Both the position numbers and the translations under genes were made by a program. The notes beneath the pieces are model-generated. The model was not told where the DNA came from. It was given only the letters and a program-made list of their open reading frames with translations, and searched no databases. Shown here one piece after another: positions 15,997 through 25,559 of a DNA stretch of 64,000 nucleotides. This stretch comes from an uncultured Cohaesibacter sp. (GTDB lineage: Bacteria > Pseudomonadota > Alphaproteobacteria > Rhizobiales > Cohaesibacteraceae), in contig NZ_OY821667.1 of assembly GCF_963682185.1 (NCBI RefSeq), positions 1,532,109-1,596,108 on the forward strand, given 5' to 3'. Each line of letters starts with the position of its first letter. Within the stretch, counting starts at the first letter, position 1.

Positions 15997-16509
15997 TTAA
16001 GACAGCGGCATCCCCTTCACAGCCAGCGCCTTGTTCTTGTATCCCTTGTTGCTGGTCACATCTGCGCCAAACCAGTCCGGAGCCATAAACCCATTGGCAG
16101 CCTCAACGGACGAAAATTCCACTTCCACCAGCAGAAGCCCTTTCAGGCCACCATGGAAGACATCCAGCTCATAGTGAAGGCCATCCTCCAGCGCGCCAAC
16201 ATAGCGCGTTTTCTCGACCTGACGCCCCATCGTTGCCGGCCAGAAGCTTTCAAACTGCTCCGCACTTACGGTAACTTCGATCTCCTTGCGCTTTAGGGCT
16301 CCGTCAGATTTCAACGTCATGAAATAGTTCGCAGTTCCACCGGCAACCTTCTTGCGCAGCCTGATTTCAACGGAATCGTCTGAATGCGTCAGATACCCTT
16401 GCGCAACATCCACAGCCTCAAGACCAGCCAGATCGGGCAGCTCGGCCACCAGAAACTTACGCTCGATCTCCACAGCCGTGGGGGCCTCTTCAGCGACAGC
16501 CTTGTTCAT
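15997..16509 (-). CDS. CYTH-domain protein (triphosphate tunnel enzyme)
   Basis: 170 residues, one CYTH domain. The signature EIERKF (residues about 14-19) supplies the acidic ExExK triphosphate-binding residues. Further tunnel strands are visible: DSVEIRLRKK, YFMTLKSDGALKRKEIEV and LLVEVEF. Family members hydrolyse inorganic tripolyphosphate or nucleoside triphosphates, and some are adenylate cyclases or thiamine triphosphatases. Its ATG shares one base with the ParA-like gene's stop codon (TAATG). Being in one operon with a CHAD protein points to polyphosphate or triphosphate chemistry. Confidence 0.9.
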   Translation of the reverse strand: MNKAVAEEAPTAVEIERKFLVAELPDLAGLEAVDVAQGYLTHSDDSVEIRLRKKVAGGTANYFMTLKSDGALKRKEIEVTVSAEQFESFWPATMGRQVEKTRYVGALEDGLHYELDVFHGGLKGLLLVEVEFSSVEAANGFMAPDWFGADVTSNKGYKNKALAVKGMPLS

Positions 16510-17258
16510 TACAAATCCACCTTCTTTTTCACATCGCGATAGAGAGCCTTATAGGCCTTGGACGCAGAACTCTTGGGCGCGCTCGCCAGAACTGGAGCCC
16601 GATGAATACCCATGCGCTCGATATCCGAAGCAAAGGGCACCTGAGCCGAGAGAAACTGCTTCTTATACTGACCGGACAATTCGTCCATCAGATCTCCGTG
16701 CAGCGATTTGACTGACTGCACCATGGAAAAGAAGGCAGAGAGCTTCTTGAGCGGAATCTTGTTGACCTGGAAGAAGTCGACCAGCTGCTCAAAGGTCCTT
16801 TGAGACAAGGTCGTAGGAATGACCGGCACCAGAATGACATCGGAAGCCTTGAACACGCTTTCTGAAAGCGTCGAGATATTGGGCGGGCAATCGAGCAGAA
16901 TGACGTCATAGTCTTTTTTGACCGTCTTTAGCGCCTTCTTCAATCGCGACCGGCTGTTTCTCATGCGTGCCAAAAACACATCGAAATTCCGAAAGGTCAT
17001 ATTCGCTGGCAAAATATCGAGATTGTCGTAGTTGCTGCCCCGAATGGACTTGGTGAACCGTTCCACATCCTTGAAAAAGCGTTCGTCCGTCAGCTTCTTG
17101 GAAGGTTTGACGCGAAAATAAAAGCTCGAGGCCCCCTGAGGGTCCAGATCACAAAGCAGCACCTTCTTGCCTGCATCAGCCAAAGCATAAGCCAGATTGA
17201 CCGATGTTGCCGTTTTGCCAACCCCGCCCTTGTTTGAATAGCAGGCAATGATCTTCAT
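16509..17258 (-). CDS. ParA/MinD-type ATPase
   Basis: 249 residues. Deviant Walker A motif SNKGGVGKTATS (residues 8-19) with the ParA signature lysine, switch region DLDPQGASS, and Walker B-like VILLDCPP near residue 118. No N-terminal helix-turn-helix, so it is of the small type used for cargo positioning as well as plasmid partition. No parB or replication gene is nearby. It overlaps the CHAD gene by four bases (ATGA) and the CYTH gene by one, so the three are one translationally coupled unit. A GGGAGGGGG ribosome site precedes the ATG. A role in positioning a polyphosphate-linked cargo is a hypothesis from this context. Confidence 0.88.
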   Translation of the reverse strand: MKIIACYSNKGGVGKTATSVNLAYALADAGKKVLLCDLDPQGASSFYFRVKPSKKLTDERFFKDVERFTKSIRGSNYDNLDILPANMTFRNFDVFLARMRNSRSRLKKALKTVKKDYDVILLDCPPNISTLSESVFKASDVILVPVIPTTLSQRTFEQLVDFFQVNKIPLKKLSAFFSMVQSVKSLHGDLMDELSGQYKKQFLSAQVPFASDIERMGIHRAPVLASAPKSSASKAYKALYRDVKKKVDL

Positions 17259-18784
17259 TCTTCCCCCTCCCGCATTTTGAACAGCGCCCTGAAGGTCTGT
17301 TGGGTCACTTCGCTGTCAAATCGTGCAAAATTCTCAACCACATGCGCTCTTTCTTCGTCCTGCCGCTGATGCAGAATGGCAATCAGAGCCCCCACGCTCT
17401 TGGCCACTTTCATCTGCGTTGCCTTATTGCGGAACTTGTGGCTTTCAAGAAATCCGGATAAGGACACGATCTGCACGGAACAGTCGTTAAACGCCCCCAG
17501 ATTGTCCTGCAAGCGTTTCATCGGCTTGATCAACTGCTTGATATCCTTGCGTGGAAACAAGGGAGCGAAAAACTCCATCAGATACCGTAGCTTCTTGCAA
17601 TGAATGCGCAGCTCATGCACATCTTCATCGTCACTCTGGGCAGTTATGCCCTTGGCAATCTTGCAAATCTTGCGATAACGCTTCCAAATGAGCTGACAGG
17701 CATACTCATGAGCACCCAAATTGCTGTTGGGCCCTCTTTCCAATCGCTCAGGCGTAGCAAGCAAATCCGAAAGCACCTGCATTTCCGCCTGATAGGCCTC
17801 GCTGATCAGGTGGTCAGCCAGCTCGACAGCGGCCTCTTCCCGATCCCGCAGAAACAGCGCAAACATCTCCTTGAGGCCACCATGCAAGGCTTCAGGAATG
17901 AGCGCAAAGAAATCCTGTTTTTCCAGCAGATAGACATCCAGATCCCTGAGTGTGCCGGTCTTTGCCATAAGAGCAGAAAAACGCCTTTTCAGATCCTGTG
18001 TCTGCTCTTCAGAATAGACACCCTTGAACAGACTGAGCACGGAGCGAATCTTGCGCAGGGCGATGCGGTAATCATGCAGAAATTCCGTATCGATATCGTT
18101 GACGATACCCTTCTCGTTCACCCGGGCCGCAGGCAGATAAGCGGCCATGATGTCGGTCGCCACGTCAAAAGCGGGTTCATCCTCGCCAATCGTGATCTCC
18201 GGTTTGAGCACACCGGTGGGAAAGCCCATACAGAGGCCCGAGAGGAACGTTTCCAATCCCTCTTCACCGCCCCCAAGATCAATGAGCTTTTCGCGCAGCC
18301 GCACAAGGGCCTTTTCATAGCCCCGCACCGGACGCAAAAAGGCGATCAGTCCATTGGCTCCACCGACCATACGCGTCTCGATAAACTGCACCTTGATGTG
18401 GATTTTGCCCTCGTCATCCATCAGCGCCATTTGCGAGAAGCAACATTGCAGACGACAGATGGGCATGAGCGCACGCAGACGTGGCAACCCCTTCAGGGCC
18501 GTGCGCACCGGTCCCTTGCGCAAATCGCGCAGGAAGCCCCCGTCTGCCGAGCCCTTTTGCGTTATCAGAGCTCCGTCCCTGTCGAGCAATCGCAAGCGTC
18601 CTTCGCTCGCAAGCAGCAGGCGCCCCGAGCGCGTCAGCGGCAGGGGAAACATATCAAGTAAAGTGGCATCCACCGGATCCGTCTGCTCTGACAAGACCGG
18701 GCGCAATTTGCCAAAATCTTCGTCAATCAAACAATCCAGAGAACGGTTCGGAATAAGGAGTAAATGATCATCTGTCTCAGCCAT
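17255..18784 (-). CDS. CHAD-domain protein (polyphosphate-binding helical domain)
   Basis: About 509 residues from the preferred ATG. The C-terminal half is a CHAD domain with its two conserved histidine helices, FLHDYRIALRKIRS (about residue 237) and VHELRIHCKKLRYLMEFF (about 390). CHAD domains bind polyphosphate and locate to polyphosphate granules. The N-terminal 190 residues are not clearly assignable; an ASEGRLRLLDRDGALITQKG stretch resembles a worn CYTH domain. The frame stays open to 18922, but that extension would run through the galK terminator and an inverted repeat at 18865-18886, so the 18784 start is preferred despite a weak ribosome site. First gene of the CHAD-ParA-CYTH operon. 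Confidence 0.85.
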   Translation of the reverse strand: MAETDDHLLLIPNRSLDCLIDEDFGKLRPVLSEQTDPVDATLLDMFPLPLTRSGRLLLASEGRLRLLDRDGALITQKGSADGGFLRDLRKGPVRTALKGLPRLRALMPICRLQCCFSQMALMDDEGKIHIKVQFIETRMVGGANGLIAFLRPVRGYEKALVRLREKLIDLGGGEEGLETFLSGLCMGFPTGVLKPEITIGEDEPAFDVATDIMAAYLPAARVNEKGIVNDIDTEFLHDYRIALRKIRSVLSLFKGVYSEEQTQDLKRRFSALMAKTGTLRDLDVYLLEKQDFFALIPEALHGGLKEMFALFLRDREEAAVELADHLISEAYQAEMQVLSDLLATPERLERGPNSNLGAHEYACQLIWKRYRKICKIAKGITAQSDDEDVHELRIHCKKLRYLMEFFAPLFPRKDIKQLIKPMKRLQDNLGAFNDCSVQIVSLSGFLESHKFRNKATQMKVAKSVGALIAILHQRQDEERAHVVENFARFDSEVTQQTFRALFKMREGEE

Positions 18785-18864
18785 GGCATATATAGTTTCA
18801 CGGAACAACAATTGGCGCAAGGCGACAGACAAGCGCACAATGTGCAGTTCATTGAAAACCAACA

Positions 18865-18886
18865 GGTGTACACAAAATAGTACACC
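18865..18886. promoter_or_regulatory. Inverted repeat upstream of the CHAD operon
   Basis: GGTGTAC and GTACACC separated by eight bases, 81 bases before the proposed CHAD start and after the gal operon terminator. A candidate operator or promoter-proximal site; binder unknown. Confidence 0.4.
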
Positions 18887-18914
18887 CACCCCGTCGACCT
18901 CCATCGACAGATAC

Positions 18915-18941
18915 AAAAACACCCGACAAGATCGCCGGGTG
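18915..18941 (-). terminator. Terminator of the galETK operon
   Basis: CACCCG / CGGGTG stem; on the minus strand it is followed by TTTTTG. It lies 68 bases after the galK stop and before the CHAD gene, separating the two operons. Confidence 0.8.
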
Positions 18942-19008
18942 CCATCATTGTTCAGATGGTGAACCGTTGCCCACCAGAATCACTTGCGCGACGAGAGATC
19001 CAACCCGC

Positions 19009-20118
19009 TCAAGTCACTGCAAGAATGGAGGTCTTTTCGAAACGATCCAGAATGCGCTGATTGAAGGCATCAACCTGATCCTTCTCCACAAGAGCCACCA
19101 CAGAGCCGCCCCAACCACCGCCGGTCTGCCGCGCACCAAGCGAACCGAAAGAAAGAGCCGCTTCCACAATTGCATCGGTCTCATCAACCGTGATCTGGTA
19201 ATCATCTTTCTGGGAGAGGTGGCTTGCCACCATCAGCTTGCCAAAGAAAGCCATATCGTGATTGCGCAACGCCACAACGCCATCCAGCACATGCTTGTTA
19301 TCATTGATAATATGCCGCGCCCTGCGGTTGAGGGGCTCTGAAATCCCGTTGATGCGGTCCAGATCACCAACGCCGAGATCGCTGAGCATTTCCACATTGA
19401 GCGCCTTGCACGCCGCCTGACATTCCGCCACGCGGGTTGCATATCCGTCTTCCCCGCCATCAACCAGCTGATGGCTGACGCCGGATGCAATGATGACGAA
19501 GGCAAAGTCCGGCGATGTTTCCACCAGCTCATAATCAAGCGTGCGGGTATTGAGGAACATCGCCACACCCGGATCACCGACGGAAGAGGCGAACTGGTCC
19601 ATGATGCCACATGGCATGCCGACAAACTCATTCTCCACCGCCCGCGCCTTGACGGCCACATCGACAGAACTCATGGTGCGCCCAAAGAGCGCAAGGGCTG
19701 CCTTGATCGACACCACCTCAAGTGCGGCCGAGCTGGAAAGCCCTGCGCCCATGGGAAGGGTGGTTTCAAGCGCGACACGCAGCCCCGTTGCGGCCACATC
19801 CTCATAGGCCACAGCCTTCAGGCACCCCAACAGATAGTCAGACCAGCGCCCTTCGCGGCCATCCTCTATGGTCCGCACCTCGGTTTGATCGAACGTATCC
19901 GAATAGGCCTCGATCAAACCGGGTTTGTCACCCTTGCCAAGAGCGATGGACACACCCAGACCACGCAAGGCCATGGGCAATACAAAACCACCATTATAAT
20001 CGGTATGTTCCCCAAGCAGATTGACCCGACCGGGCGAATAGGCCACCACGCCGGGCGCTTGTCCGAAATGCTTTTCAAACGCCGCCTTGACCGATGCCGT
20101 CTCTTTTTCTTCCGTCAT
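19009..20118 (-). CDS. galK: Galactokinase
   Basis: 369 residues, GHMP kinase family: ATP plus D-galactose gives galactose-1-phosphate, first phosphorylation step of the Leloir pathway. The galactokinase signature GRVNLLGEHTDYNGG is at residues about 30-44, the GHMP ATP loop LPMGAGLSSSAALEV at about 121-135, and the C-terminal GARQTGGGWGG at about 332. Length and motifs are complete. Last gene of galE-galT-galK, nine bases after galT, followed by a terminator. Confidence 0.96.
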   Translation of the reverse strand: MTEEKETASVKAAFEKHFGQAPGVVAYSPGRVNLLGEHTDYNGGFVLPMALRGLGVSIALGKGDKPGLIEAYSDTFDQTEVRTIEDGREGRWSDYLLGCLKAVAYEDVAATGLRVALETTLPMGAGLSSSAALEVVSIKAALALFGRTMSSVDVAVKARAVENEFVGMPCGIMDQFASSVGDPGVAMFLNTRTLDYELVETSPDFAFVIIASGVSHQLVDGGEDGYATRVAECQAACKALNVEMLSDLGVGDLDRINGISEPLNRRARHIINDNKHVLDGVVALRNHDMAFFGKLMVASHLSQKDDYQITVDETDAIVEAALSFGSLGARQTGGGWGGSVVALVEKDQVDAFNQRILDRFEKTSILAVT

Positions 20119-20127
20119 GCATCCCCC

Positions 20128-21174
20128 CTACTTTACTGACTTATAATGAATATCGGACAAGGACCGCAAACGCTCCGCCGCACTTTCAGCGGTCAAATCG
20201 CGCTGGGCTTCGGCAAGCATTTCATAGCCAACCATAAATTTGCGCACTGTGGCCGAACGCAGCAGTGGCGGATAGAAATGCGCATGCAATTGCCAGTGAT
20301 CGAACGTACCCTGTCGCGTCGGCGCCCCATGCCACCCCATCGTATAGGGGAATTCGGTCTCAAACAGATTGTCATATCTGGTGCATAGACCCTTGAGCGC
20401 ATCGGCCAAGCTGTTCCGTTCCGAGTCTGTCAGATCCGGCAGGCGCAATATGTGGCGCTTTGGCATGAGCAACGTCTCGAAAGGCCATGTCGCCCACCAG
20501 GGCACCACGGCGATCCAGTCATCATTCTCGACAACCACCCGCTCGCCTTTGCACGCCTCATCCGCCGCATAGCGGACCAGAAGAACCTCACCATTCTCGG
20601 CCAGAAACCGCGCTTGATTGCTGTCCTCGACGGCAACTTCGTTGGGCAGGAAATCCGAGGCCCAGATCTGGCCATGAGGATGGGGCTGCGAACAGCCCAT
20701 AACGGCACCCTTATTTTCAAAAACGGCGACCCAGTCATACTGCGCCCCCAGATCAACGATCTGGTCGGCCCATGTATCCACCACCTTGCGGATGTCGGCG
20801 ACTTCAAGCTCGGGCAAGGTAAGATCATGCCGCTCGGAAAAGCACATCACGCGCGCCGTGCCACGCACAGTTTCCGCGCGAAACAGCGGATCGCCTGAGG
20901 TTCCTCCCGCTGGCGTATCTTCCAGCAAAGCAGGAAAGTCGTTTGGAAAGACGAACGGCCCCTTATAATCGGGATTCACCGCTCCCGAGTTCCGCTCATT
21001 GCCCGCGCAGAGGTAGCAATTGGGGTCGTGTCGCAGCTTCTCCACGATCACGACCTTTTCCTGCTGCCCCTGCCAAGGGCGTTTGTTGCGATGAGGTGAA
21101 ACAAGCACCCACTCTCCCTTGAGCGGGTTATATCGGCGATGCGGAGCATCTGTGGGCACAGTTTCTTCAGCCAT
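20128..21174 (-). CDS. galT: Galactose-1-phosphate uridylyltransferase
   Basis: About 348 residues from the ATG with GAGGAGG six bases upstream; a GTG at 21189 in the same frame overlaps that ribosome site and is unlikely. It exchanges UMP between UDP-glucose and galactose-1-phosphate. Visible features: [18 protein letters not shown] at the N-terminus, the zinc-type YLCAGN loop, and the active-site HPHGQIW motif whose second histidine is uridylylated. The C-terminal GWHGAPTR and HFYPPLLRS segments are also typical. Middle gene of the gal operon. Confidence 0.96.
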   Translation of the reverse strand: MAEETVPTDAPHRRYNPLKGEWVLVSPHRNKRPWQGQQEKVVIVEKLRHDPNCYLCAGNERNSGAVNPDYKGPFVFPNDFPALLEDTPAGGTSGDPLFRAETVRGTARVMCFSERHDLTLPELEVADIRKVVDTWADQIVDLGAQYDWVAVFENKGAVMGCSQPHPHGQIWASDFLPNEVAVEDSNQARFLAENGEVLLVRYAADEACKGERVVVENDDWIAVVPWWATWPFETLLMPKRHILRLPDLTDSERNSLADALKGLCTRYDNLFETEFPYTMGWHGAPTRQGTFDHWQLHAHFYPPLLRSATVRKFMVGYEMLAEAQRDLTAESAAERLRSLSDIHYKSVK

Positions 21175-21188
21175 CAAGGGCCTCCTCA

Positions 21189-22187
21189 CTATTTGCCGGC
21201 AAAGGGACCATATTTGGGCTCATGGTGCCAACGCCAGGCCGTTTCAATGATTGTTTCGAGCGCGTCAAATTTCGGCTTCCAGCCCAGCTCGGTTTTGGCG
21301 CGTGTGCTGTCGGCCACCAAGGTCGCAGAATCCCCGGCTCTGCGCGGCGCCATGTCATAAGGAATGGGGCGATTGGTCAGCCGCTTGGCGGTCTGGATGA
21401 CCTCAAGGTTTGTAAAGCCGTTGCCGTTGCCAAGATTGAAGCGATGGGCACCCTCATGGGTATCCATATAATCGAGCGCCAACAGATGGGCCGAGGCAAG
21501 ATCAAGCACATGGATATAGTCTCGGATGCAGGTCCCGTCTCGGGTTTCATAATCGCTGCCAAAGACAGAAAGCTTCTCGCGAATACCAAGTGCTGTAAGC
21601 AGAACCAGCGGCACCAGATGCGTTTCCGGACTATGCGCTTCTCCGATCAAGCCATTGGGATGCGCACCAGCAGCATTGAAATAGCGCAAGGCAACCGAGC
21701 GAACACCGTAAGCGGTCGCCATATCGGAGAGCACCTGCTCAACCATGCGCTTGGACCAGCCATAAGGGTTGATCGGACCCAGCGGGTGGGTTTCGTCGAT
21801 CAAGTCACGCTGCGGATTGCCAAACACGGCAGCAGTAGAGGAAAAGACAATGCGATCGACACCCGCCTTGCGCATGGCGTCGAGCAGATTGAGCGTACCA
21901 GTAACGTTGTTGCGGTAGTAAAGATCAGGCATTTCGACCGATTCCCCCACGGCAATCAGTGCTGCAAAATGGATAACAGCATCCACCTTATGCTTTTTGA
22001 AAACAGCATCGAGATCCTGAGGGTTCAGAAGATCACCGCGCTCCAAAGGAACGCCAGGAATAGCCTCGACATGACCTGAGGACAAATTATCAAAAACAAC
22101 GACATCATGCCCGGCTTCCAGCAAAAGCTGAACCATATGGGAGCCAATATAACCTGCTCCACCGCACACCAAAATATTACGCTTCAT
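21189..22187 (-). CDS. galE: UDP-glucose 4-epimerase
   Basis: About 332 residues from the ATG preceded by GGGGAG; the frame is open 13 codons upstream without a ribosome site. Extended SDR: NAD-binding GGAGYIGSH near residue 8, SSTAAVFG with the catalytic serine/threonine, and YGWSK with the Tyr-Lys pair. Interconverts UDP-galactose and UDP-glucose, closing the Leloir cycle. First gene of galE-galT-galK, divergent from a LacI-family regulator; the spacer contains two palindromes. Confidence 0.96.
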   Translation of the reverse strand: MKRNILVCGGAGYIGSHMVQLLLEAGHDVVVFDNLSSGHVEAIPGVPLERGDLLNPQDLDAVFKKHKVDAVIHFAALIAVGESVEMPDLYYRNNVTGTLNLLDAMRKAGVDRIVFSSTAAVFGNPQRDLIDETHPLGPINPYGWSKRMVEQVLSDMATAYGVRSVALRYFNAAGAHPNGLIGEAHSPETHLVPLVLLTALGIREKLSVFGSDYETRDGTCIRDYIHVLDLASAHLLALDYMDTHEGAHRFNLGNGNGFTNLEVIQTAKRLTNRPIPYDMAPRRAGDSATLVADSTRAKTELGWKPKFDALETIIETAWRWHHEPKYGPFAGK

Positions 22188-22240
22188 ATTTTTACTCCCC
22201 GCAGCAAACAACCGCATCGGCTGCATAGCAATTCAATGGA

Positions 22241-22261
22241 ATTTAACACTGAGGGTTAAAT
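22241..22261. promoter_or_regulatory. Inverted repeat in the galE-regulator spacer
   Basis: ATTTAAC and GTTAAAT separated by seven bases, 54 bases before the galE start. A candidate operator for the galE-galT-galK operon, likely for the LacI-family protein next door (inference). Confidence 0.45.
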
Positions 22262-22297
22262 CACATTTTCGGCAGTTACTGAAGTGTAGCCGAAAAA

Positions 22298-22326
22298 TTG
22301 ACACAGGTAAATATTTACTAGATAAT
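22298..22326 (+). promoter_or_regulatory. Sigma-70 promoter of the LacI-family gene, with an operator palindrome in its spacer
   Basis: TTGACA (22298-22303) and GATAAT (22321-22326) are exactly 17 bases apart. The spacer contains the perfect palindrome GTAAATATTTAC (22307-22318). A repressor bound there would block this promoter, implying autoregulation. Confidence 0.65.
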
Positions 22327-22432
22327 TATCTTCAGCAAAGTTCAATCACAAATGGATGCTTGATCCATCCTTCCAATGAGAGCCATAGTGTGTTTGAAAG
22401 TTGCTATTGCAATGACACTGAGGAGCCAAGGC

Positions 22433-23443
22433 ATGGCAACCATCAAGGATATCGCTAAACGGGTGGGTGTATCGCCAACGACAGTTTCTCGCGTCCTCAA
22501 TTATGACACCAGCCTTTCGGTCTCAGAAGAAAAGCGACGCCAGATCATCGAGACGGCGCAAGATCTCGACTATGCCACACCGCGCATGCGGGCAAAGAAG
22601 AAGCAGATGAGCGGAACTGCCAACAGCGCACGGGTCACACTGCTCCATACCCTTGATGCCACAGAAGAACTGGCTGATCCCTATTTCATCACCATCCGCC
22701 ACAGCATCGAAAAGCATCTCTCACAAGCTGATCTCAAAATTGATCACCGCAGCAACCAGCTTGACGATCTGCCCAAAGGCTTCCCAAAGAAAAGCGATGC
22801 CATTCTGGTGGTCGGTCCCCACGGACACAACACAATCGATCATCTGGCGGAAACGGGCGTTCCGCTTGTCTGCGTCGATTTTCCGCCAGACAGGGCAGAT
22901 GTCGATTGCGTATTCCCGGATCTGGAACAGGCCACCGCCAATCTGCTCGACGCACTGTGGCAAAAAGGCTTTCGCAAATATGGCTTCATTGGTGCTCTCT
23001 CTGGCGAAGAGAACCCGCGCCGCCCCTATCCGGATTTGCGCAGCCGCACCTTTATGGAGTGGTTCAAGGCACGCGGGTTGGAAGCTCCGGCGAATGTGCG
23101 CTTTGAACGCCTCACCCCGATGAGCGGCTTCGAACTCGCGCGCCAATTGCTAGACACTGAAGACCGCCCGGAAATCATCATCGCAGCCAACGATACCATG
23201 GCCATTGGCGCTCTTCAGGCCGCCAGCAGCCTTAACCTGCATGTGCCCAACGATGTGCGCATCGTCGGGTTCAACGACATCCCCGCCGCCGGACTTATTT
23301 CTCCAGGCCTAACGACCGTTGCCATTCCCGCAGAAGACATCGGAAAGGCAGCTGTTGACCTTTTGCTTGAGCGCCTTTCAGGCCGCAGCTTTTCCAAGAA
23401 GATCATTCTGGGCACAAAGATCCGCTGGCGCGAAAGCTGCTGA
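22433..23443 (+). CDS. LacI-family transcriptional regulator, probable galactose regulator
   Basis: About 336 residues from the ATG with GGAG seven bases upstream. The helix-turn-helix and hinge are complete at the N-terminus: MATIKDIAKRVGVSPTTVSR, followed by LNYDTSLSVSEEKRRQI. The rest is a periplasmic-binding-protein-like effector domain ending in the AVDLLLERLSG helix and GTKIRWRESC. Divergent from galE-galT-galK, whose operon it probably represses in the absence of galactose or a related inducer. Its own promoter carries a palindrome in the spacer. Inducer identity is inferred from context only. Confidence 0.88.
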   Translation: MATIKDIAKRVGVSPTTVSRVLNYDTSLSVSEEKRRQIIETAQDLDYATPRMRAKKKQMSGTANSARVTLLHTLDATEELADPYFITIRHSIEKHLSQADLKIDHRSNQLDDLPKGFPKKSDAILVVGPHGHNTIDHLAETGVPLVCVDFPPDRADVDCVFPDLEQATANLLDALWQKGFRKYGFIGALSGEENPRRPYPDLRSRTFMEWFKARGLEAPANVRFERLTPMSGFELARQLLDTEDRPEIIIAANDTMAIGALQAASSLNLHVPNDVRIVGFNDIPAAGLISPGLTTVAIPAEDIGKAAVDLLLERLSGRSFSKKIILGTKIRWRESC

Positions 23444-23469
23444 TCCGACACGGCCTGTCTCTTGCGCAT

Positions 23470-23497
23470 AAAAAAGCAGGAGCAAACCGAAGCCTGC
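23470..23497 (-). terminator. Terminator after pyrE
   Basis: GCAGG / CCTGC stem; on the minus strand it is followed by six Ts. It lies 35 bases after the pyrE stop, at the convergent end of the LacI-family gene. Confidence 0.7.
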
Positions 23498-23531
23498 CCC
23501 TGCCCTTGAAATCGAAATATATTAGCGCGCC

Positions 23532-24242
23532 TTAGCTTTTTTCAGGCACTGCCGTAATCTCGGTAGCGCCACCATGTTCACCAGACCATTTCAGAGGCTC
23601 ATTCAGGAAGCTCTCAACACTGTCCAGTGTCTTGGTGTCGAAATAATTCTGCTTCTTGGCGACCGCCAGAACGTCGTGCCAAGTGGCCAGATAATGCAGA
23701 TTGAGATCGATTTTCTTCATATTTTCCAGCGCTTCGGGGAAGATGTCGTAATAGAAGAGAACGATCGTGTCGTGCACCTCGGCCTCGGCCTTACGCATGG
23801 CTTCCACAAAGTTGATCTTGCTGCCGCCATCCGTGGTCAGATCTTCCACCAAAAGAGCGCGCTTGCCAGCAATCGGAGCGCCTTCGATCTGTGCGTCGCG
23901 ACCATATCCTTTTGGTTTCTTGCGCACATAGTTCATTGGCAGAGCCAGCTTGTCCGCAATCCATGCAGCGAAAGGGATACCGGCCGTTTCACCACCAACA
24001 ACCGCATCAATCTTCTCAAAGCCGATATCGCGCATAATCGTCGCGGCGCAAAATTCCATCAGCGCATTGCGAATGCGCGGGTAGGAGATCAGCTTGCGGC
24101 AATCGATATAGGTGGCGCTCGCCAAACCGGACGCCAGCATGAAGGGCTCTTCGGGACGGAAGTGCACCGCATTGACCTCCAGCAACATCTGTGCGGTCAA
24201 CTCGGCCATTAGCGCGCGATCAGGAAAAGAAGAAGTAATCAT
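23532..24242 (-). CDS. pyrE: Orotate phosphoribosyltransferase
   Basis: About 236 residues from ATG 24242, chosen because AGGA lies eight bases upstream; a longer frame from 24284 overlaps pyrC. Converts orotate and PRPP to orotidine-5'-phosphate in pyrimidine synthesis. The PRPP-binding motif appears as [13 protein letters not shown]; the [16 protein letters not shown] loop provides the catalytic lysines and flexible hood; [12 protein letters not shown] is the orotate side. Pairs with pyrC upstream, giving two steps of the same pathway. A housekeeping gene among sugar operons. Confidence 0.94.
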   Translation of the reverse strand: MITSSFPDRALMAELTAQMLLEVNAVHFRPEEPFMLASGLASATYIDCRKLISYPRIRNALMEFCAATIMRDIGFEKIDAVVGGETAGIPFAAWIADKLALPMNYVRKKPKGYGRDAQIEGAPIAGKRALLVEDLTTDGGSKINFVEAMRKAEAEVHDTIVLFYYDIFPEALENMKKIDLNLHYLATWHDVLAVAKKQNYFDTKTLDSVESFLNEPLKWSGEHGGATEITAVPEKS

Positions 24243-24280
24243 CAGGGCATCCTTTGGAAGGTGCGAGCCGAATAAACGGC

Positions 24281-25348
24281 TCAAGCGTTAGCGGTTTCGT
24301 ATCGCCAGAACAACGGGAAACCGGGATCAAAAACAACGACTTCATCACCATCAACGGTGATCTTGTCTTCCAGAACCAGCGGCGCATCGGTCTTGAACAG
24401 GCGAATGCGCTCTTCGTTGGCCGGAAGACCGTAGAAGGCAGGACCATTAAGAGACATGAAGGCTTCAAGCTTATCCAGCGCGCCTTCTTGCTCAAACACA
24501 TGGGCCAGACAGTTGATCGTATTGGGGGCATTGAACACACCGGCACAGCCGCAGGCGCATTCCTTGGCAGACTTGGAATGCGGTGCTGAGTCCGTTCCAA
24601 GGAAGAAGCGGCCATCACCGGATGTGGCTGCTGCGCGCAGGGCAAGACGATGCTTCTCGCGCTTGGCAACCGGCAGGCAGTAATAATGCGGCTTGATGCC
24701 GCCGACCAGAATAGCGTTGCGGTTGATGATCAAATGATGAGTCGTGATGGTCGCAGCGGTTTTATCCCCTGCGCTCTTGACGAAATTCACCCCATCTTCT
24801 GTGGTCACATGCTCCATGACAATGCGCAAGGAAGGAAACCGTTCGCGGATCGGCGTCAGCACGCGGTCAATGAAAACGGCCTCACGGTCGAAAATATCGA
24901 CATCGGCGTCAGTCACTTCCCCATGCACCAGAAGCGGCACTCCAATCTCTGCCATTTTCTCAAGCACCGGATAAACAGCCTCGATATTGCGCACGCCGCT
25001 ATCAGAATTGGTCGTTGCGCCCGCAGGATAAAGCTTCAGCGCCTTGATAAGCCCGGATTTTACCCCCAGCTCGACATCGGCGGGATCAGTGCACTCTGTC
25101 AGATATAGCGTCATCAGCGGCTCGAAGTGATGGTCTGCCGGAAGAGCTGCCTGAATACGGGCTAGATACGCCTCTGCATCAGAGGTCTTGATAACAGGGG
25201 GCACCAGATTGGGCATAATGATCGCCCGCCCGAAATGTGCACTGGTATGAAGCAAAACCGCCTTGAGCATTTCACCATCGCGCAAATGCAAATGCCAGTC
25301 ATCGGGACGGCGAACAATAAAATCGGCTTGATTATCGGCTAGGCTCAT
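24281..25348 (-). CDS. pyrC: Dihydroorotase
   Basis: About 355 residues from the ATG with AGGAG upstream. Class II dihydroorotase: zinc ligands in WHLHLRDG near the N-terminus, carboxylated-lysine region [16 protein letters not shown], zinc histidines in VHGEVTD and MEHVTTED, catalytic aspartate in [12 protein letters not shown]. Closes carbamoyl-aspartate to dihydroorotate. In an operon with pyrE, 38 bases apart. Length normal. Confidence 0.95.
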   Translation of the reverse strand: MSLADNQADFIVRRPDDWHLHLRDGEMLKAVLLHTSAHFGRAIIMPNLVPPVIKTSDAEAYLARIQAALPADHHFEPLMTLYLTECTDPADVELGVKSGLIKALKLYPAGATTNSDSGVRNIEAVYPVLEKMAEIGVPLLVHGEVTDADVDIFDREAVFIDRVLTPIRERFPSLRIVMEHVTTEDGVNFVKSAGDKTAATITTHHLIINRNAILVGGIKPHYYCLPVAKREKHRLALRAAATSGDGRFFLGTDSAPHSKSAKECACGCAGVFNAPNTINCLAHVFEQEGALDKLEAFMSLNGPAFYGLPANEERIRLFKTDAPLVLEDKITVDGDEVVVFDPGFPLFWRYETANA

Positions 25349-25498
25349 GGGGCATCTCCTAAAGGCATCTCGCGGGGACATCGCTCCGCTAATGCAAATT
25401 GCGCTATCTTTAACAGCATTTTACCGGAAATGCCTAGCCCTTCGTTTGATCTGTGGAAGTCTGACCAGCTTTCCCCTGCCAATACCCACCCAGAATAG

Positions 25499-25527
25499 AA
25501 AAAGCCCGGACAGCAAGCTGCCCGGGC
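25499..25527 (-). terminator. Terminator after araB
   Basis: GCCCGG-A-CAGC pairs with GCTG-CCGGGC around AA; the minus strand ends in TTTTT. It lies 33 bases after the araB stop. Confidence 0.85.
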
Positions 25528-25559
25528 CTAGTCTAGTCCACTTTGCGTGGAGATGCGCT

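Noticed and set aside
16509-17258. ParA-like gene considered as a chromosome or plasmid partition gene marking an origin
   Set aside because: No parB, parS-like repeats, dnaA or rep gene nearby; it is locked in an operon with CHAD and CYTH genes.
18784-18922. Longer N-terminus of the CHAD protein starting at 18922
   Set aside because: The extra 46 residues would cover the gal operon terminator and an inverted repeat, and look unlike the rest of the protein.
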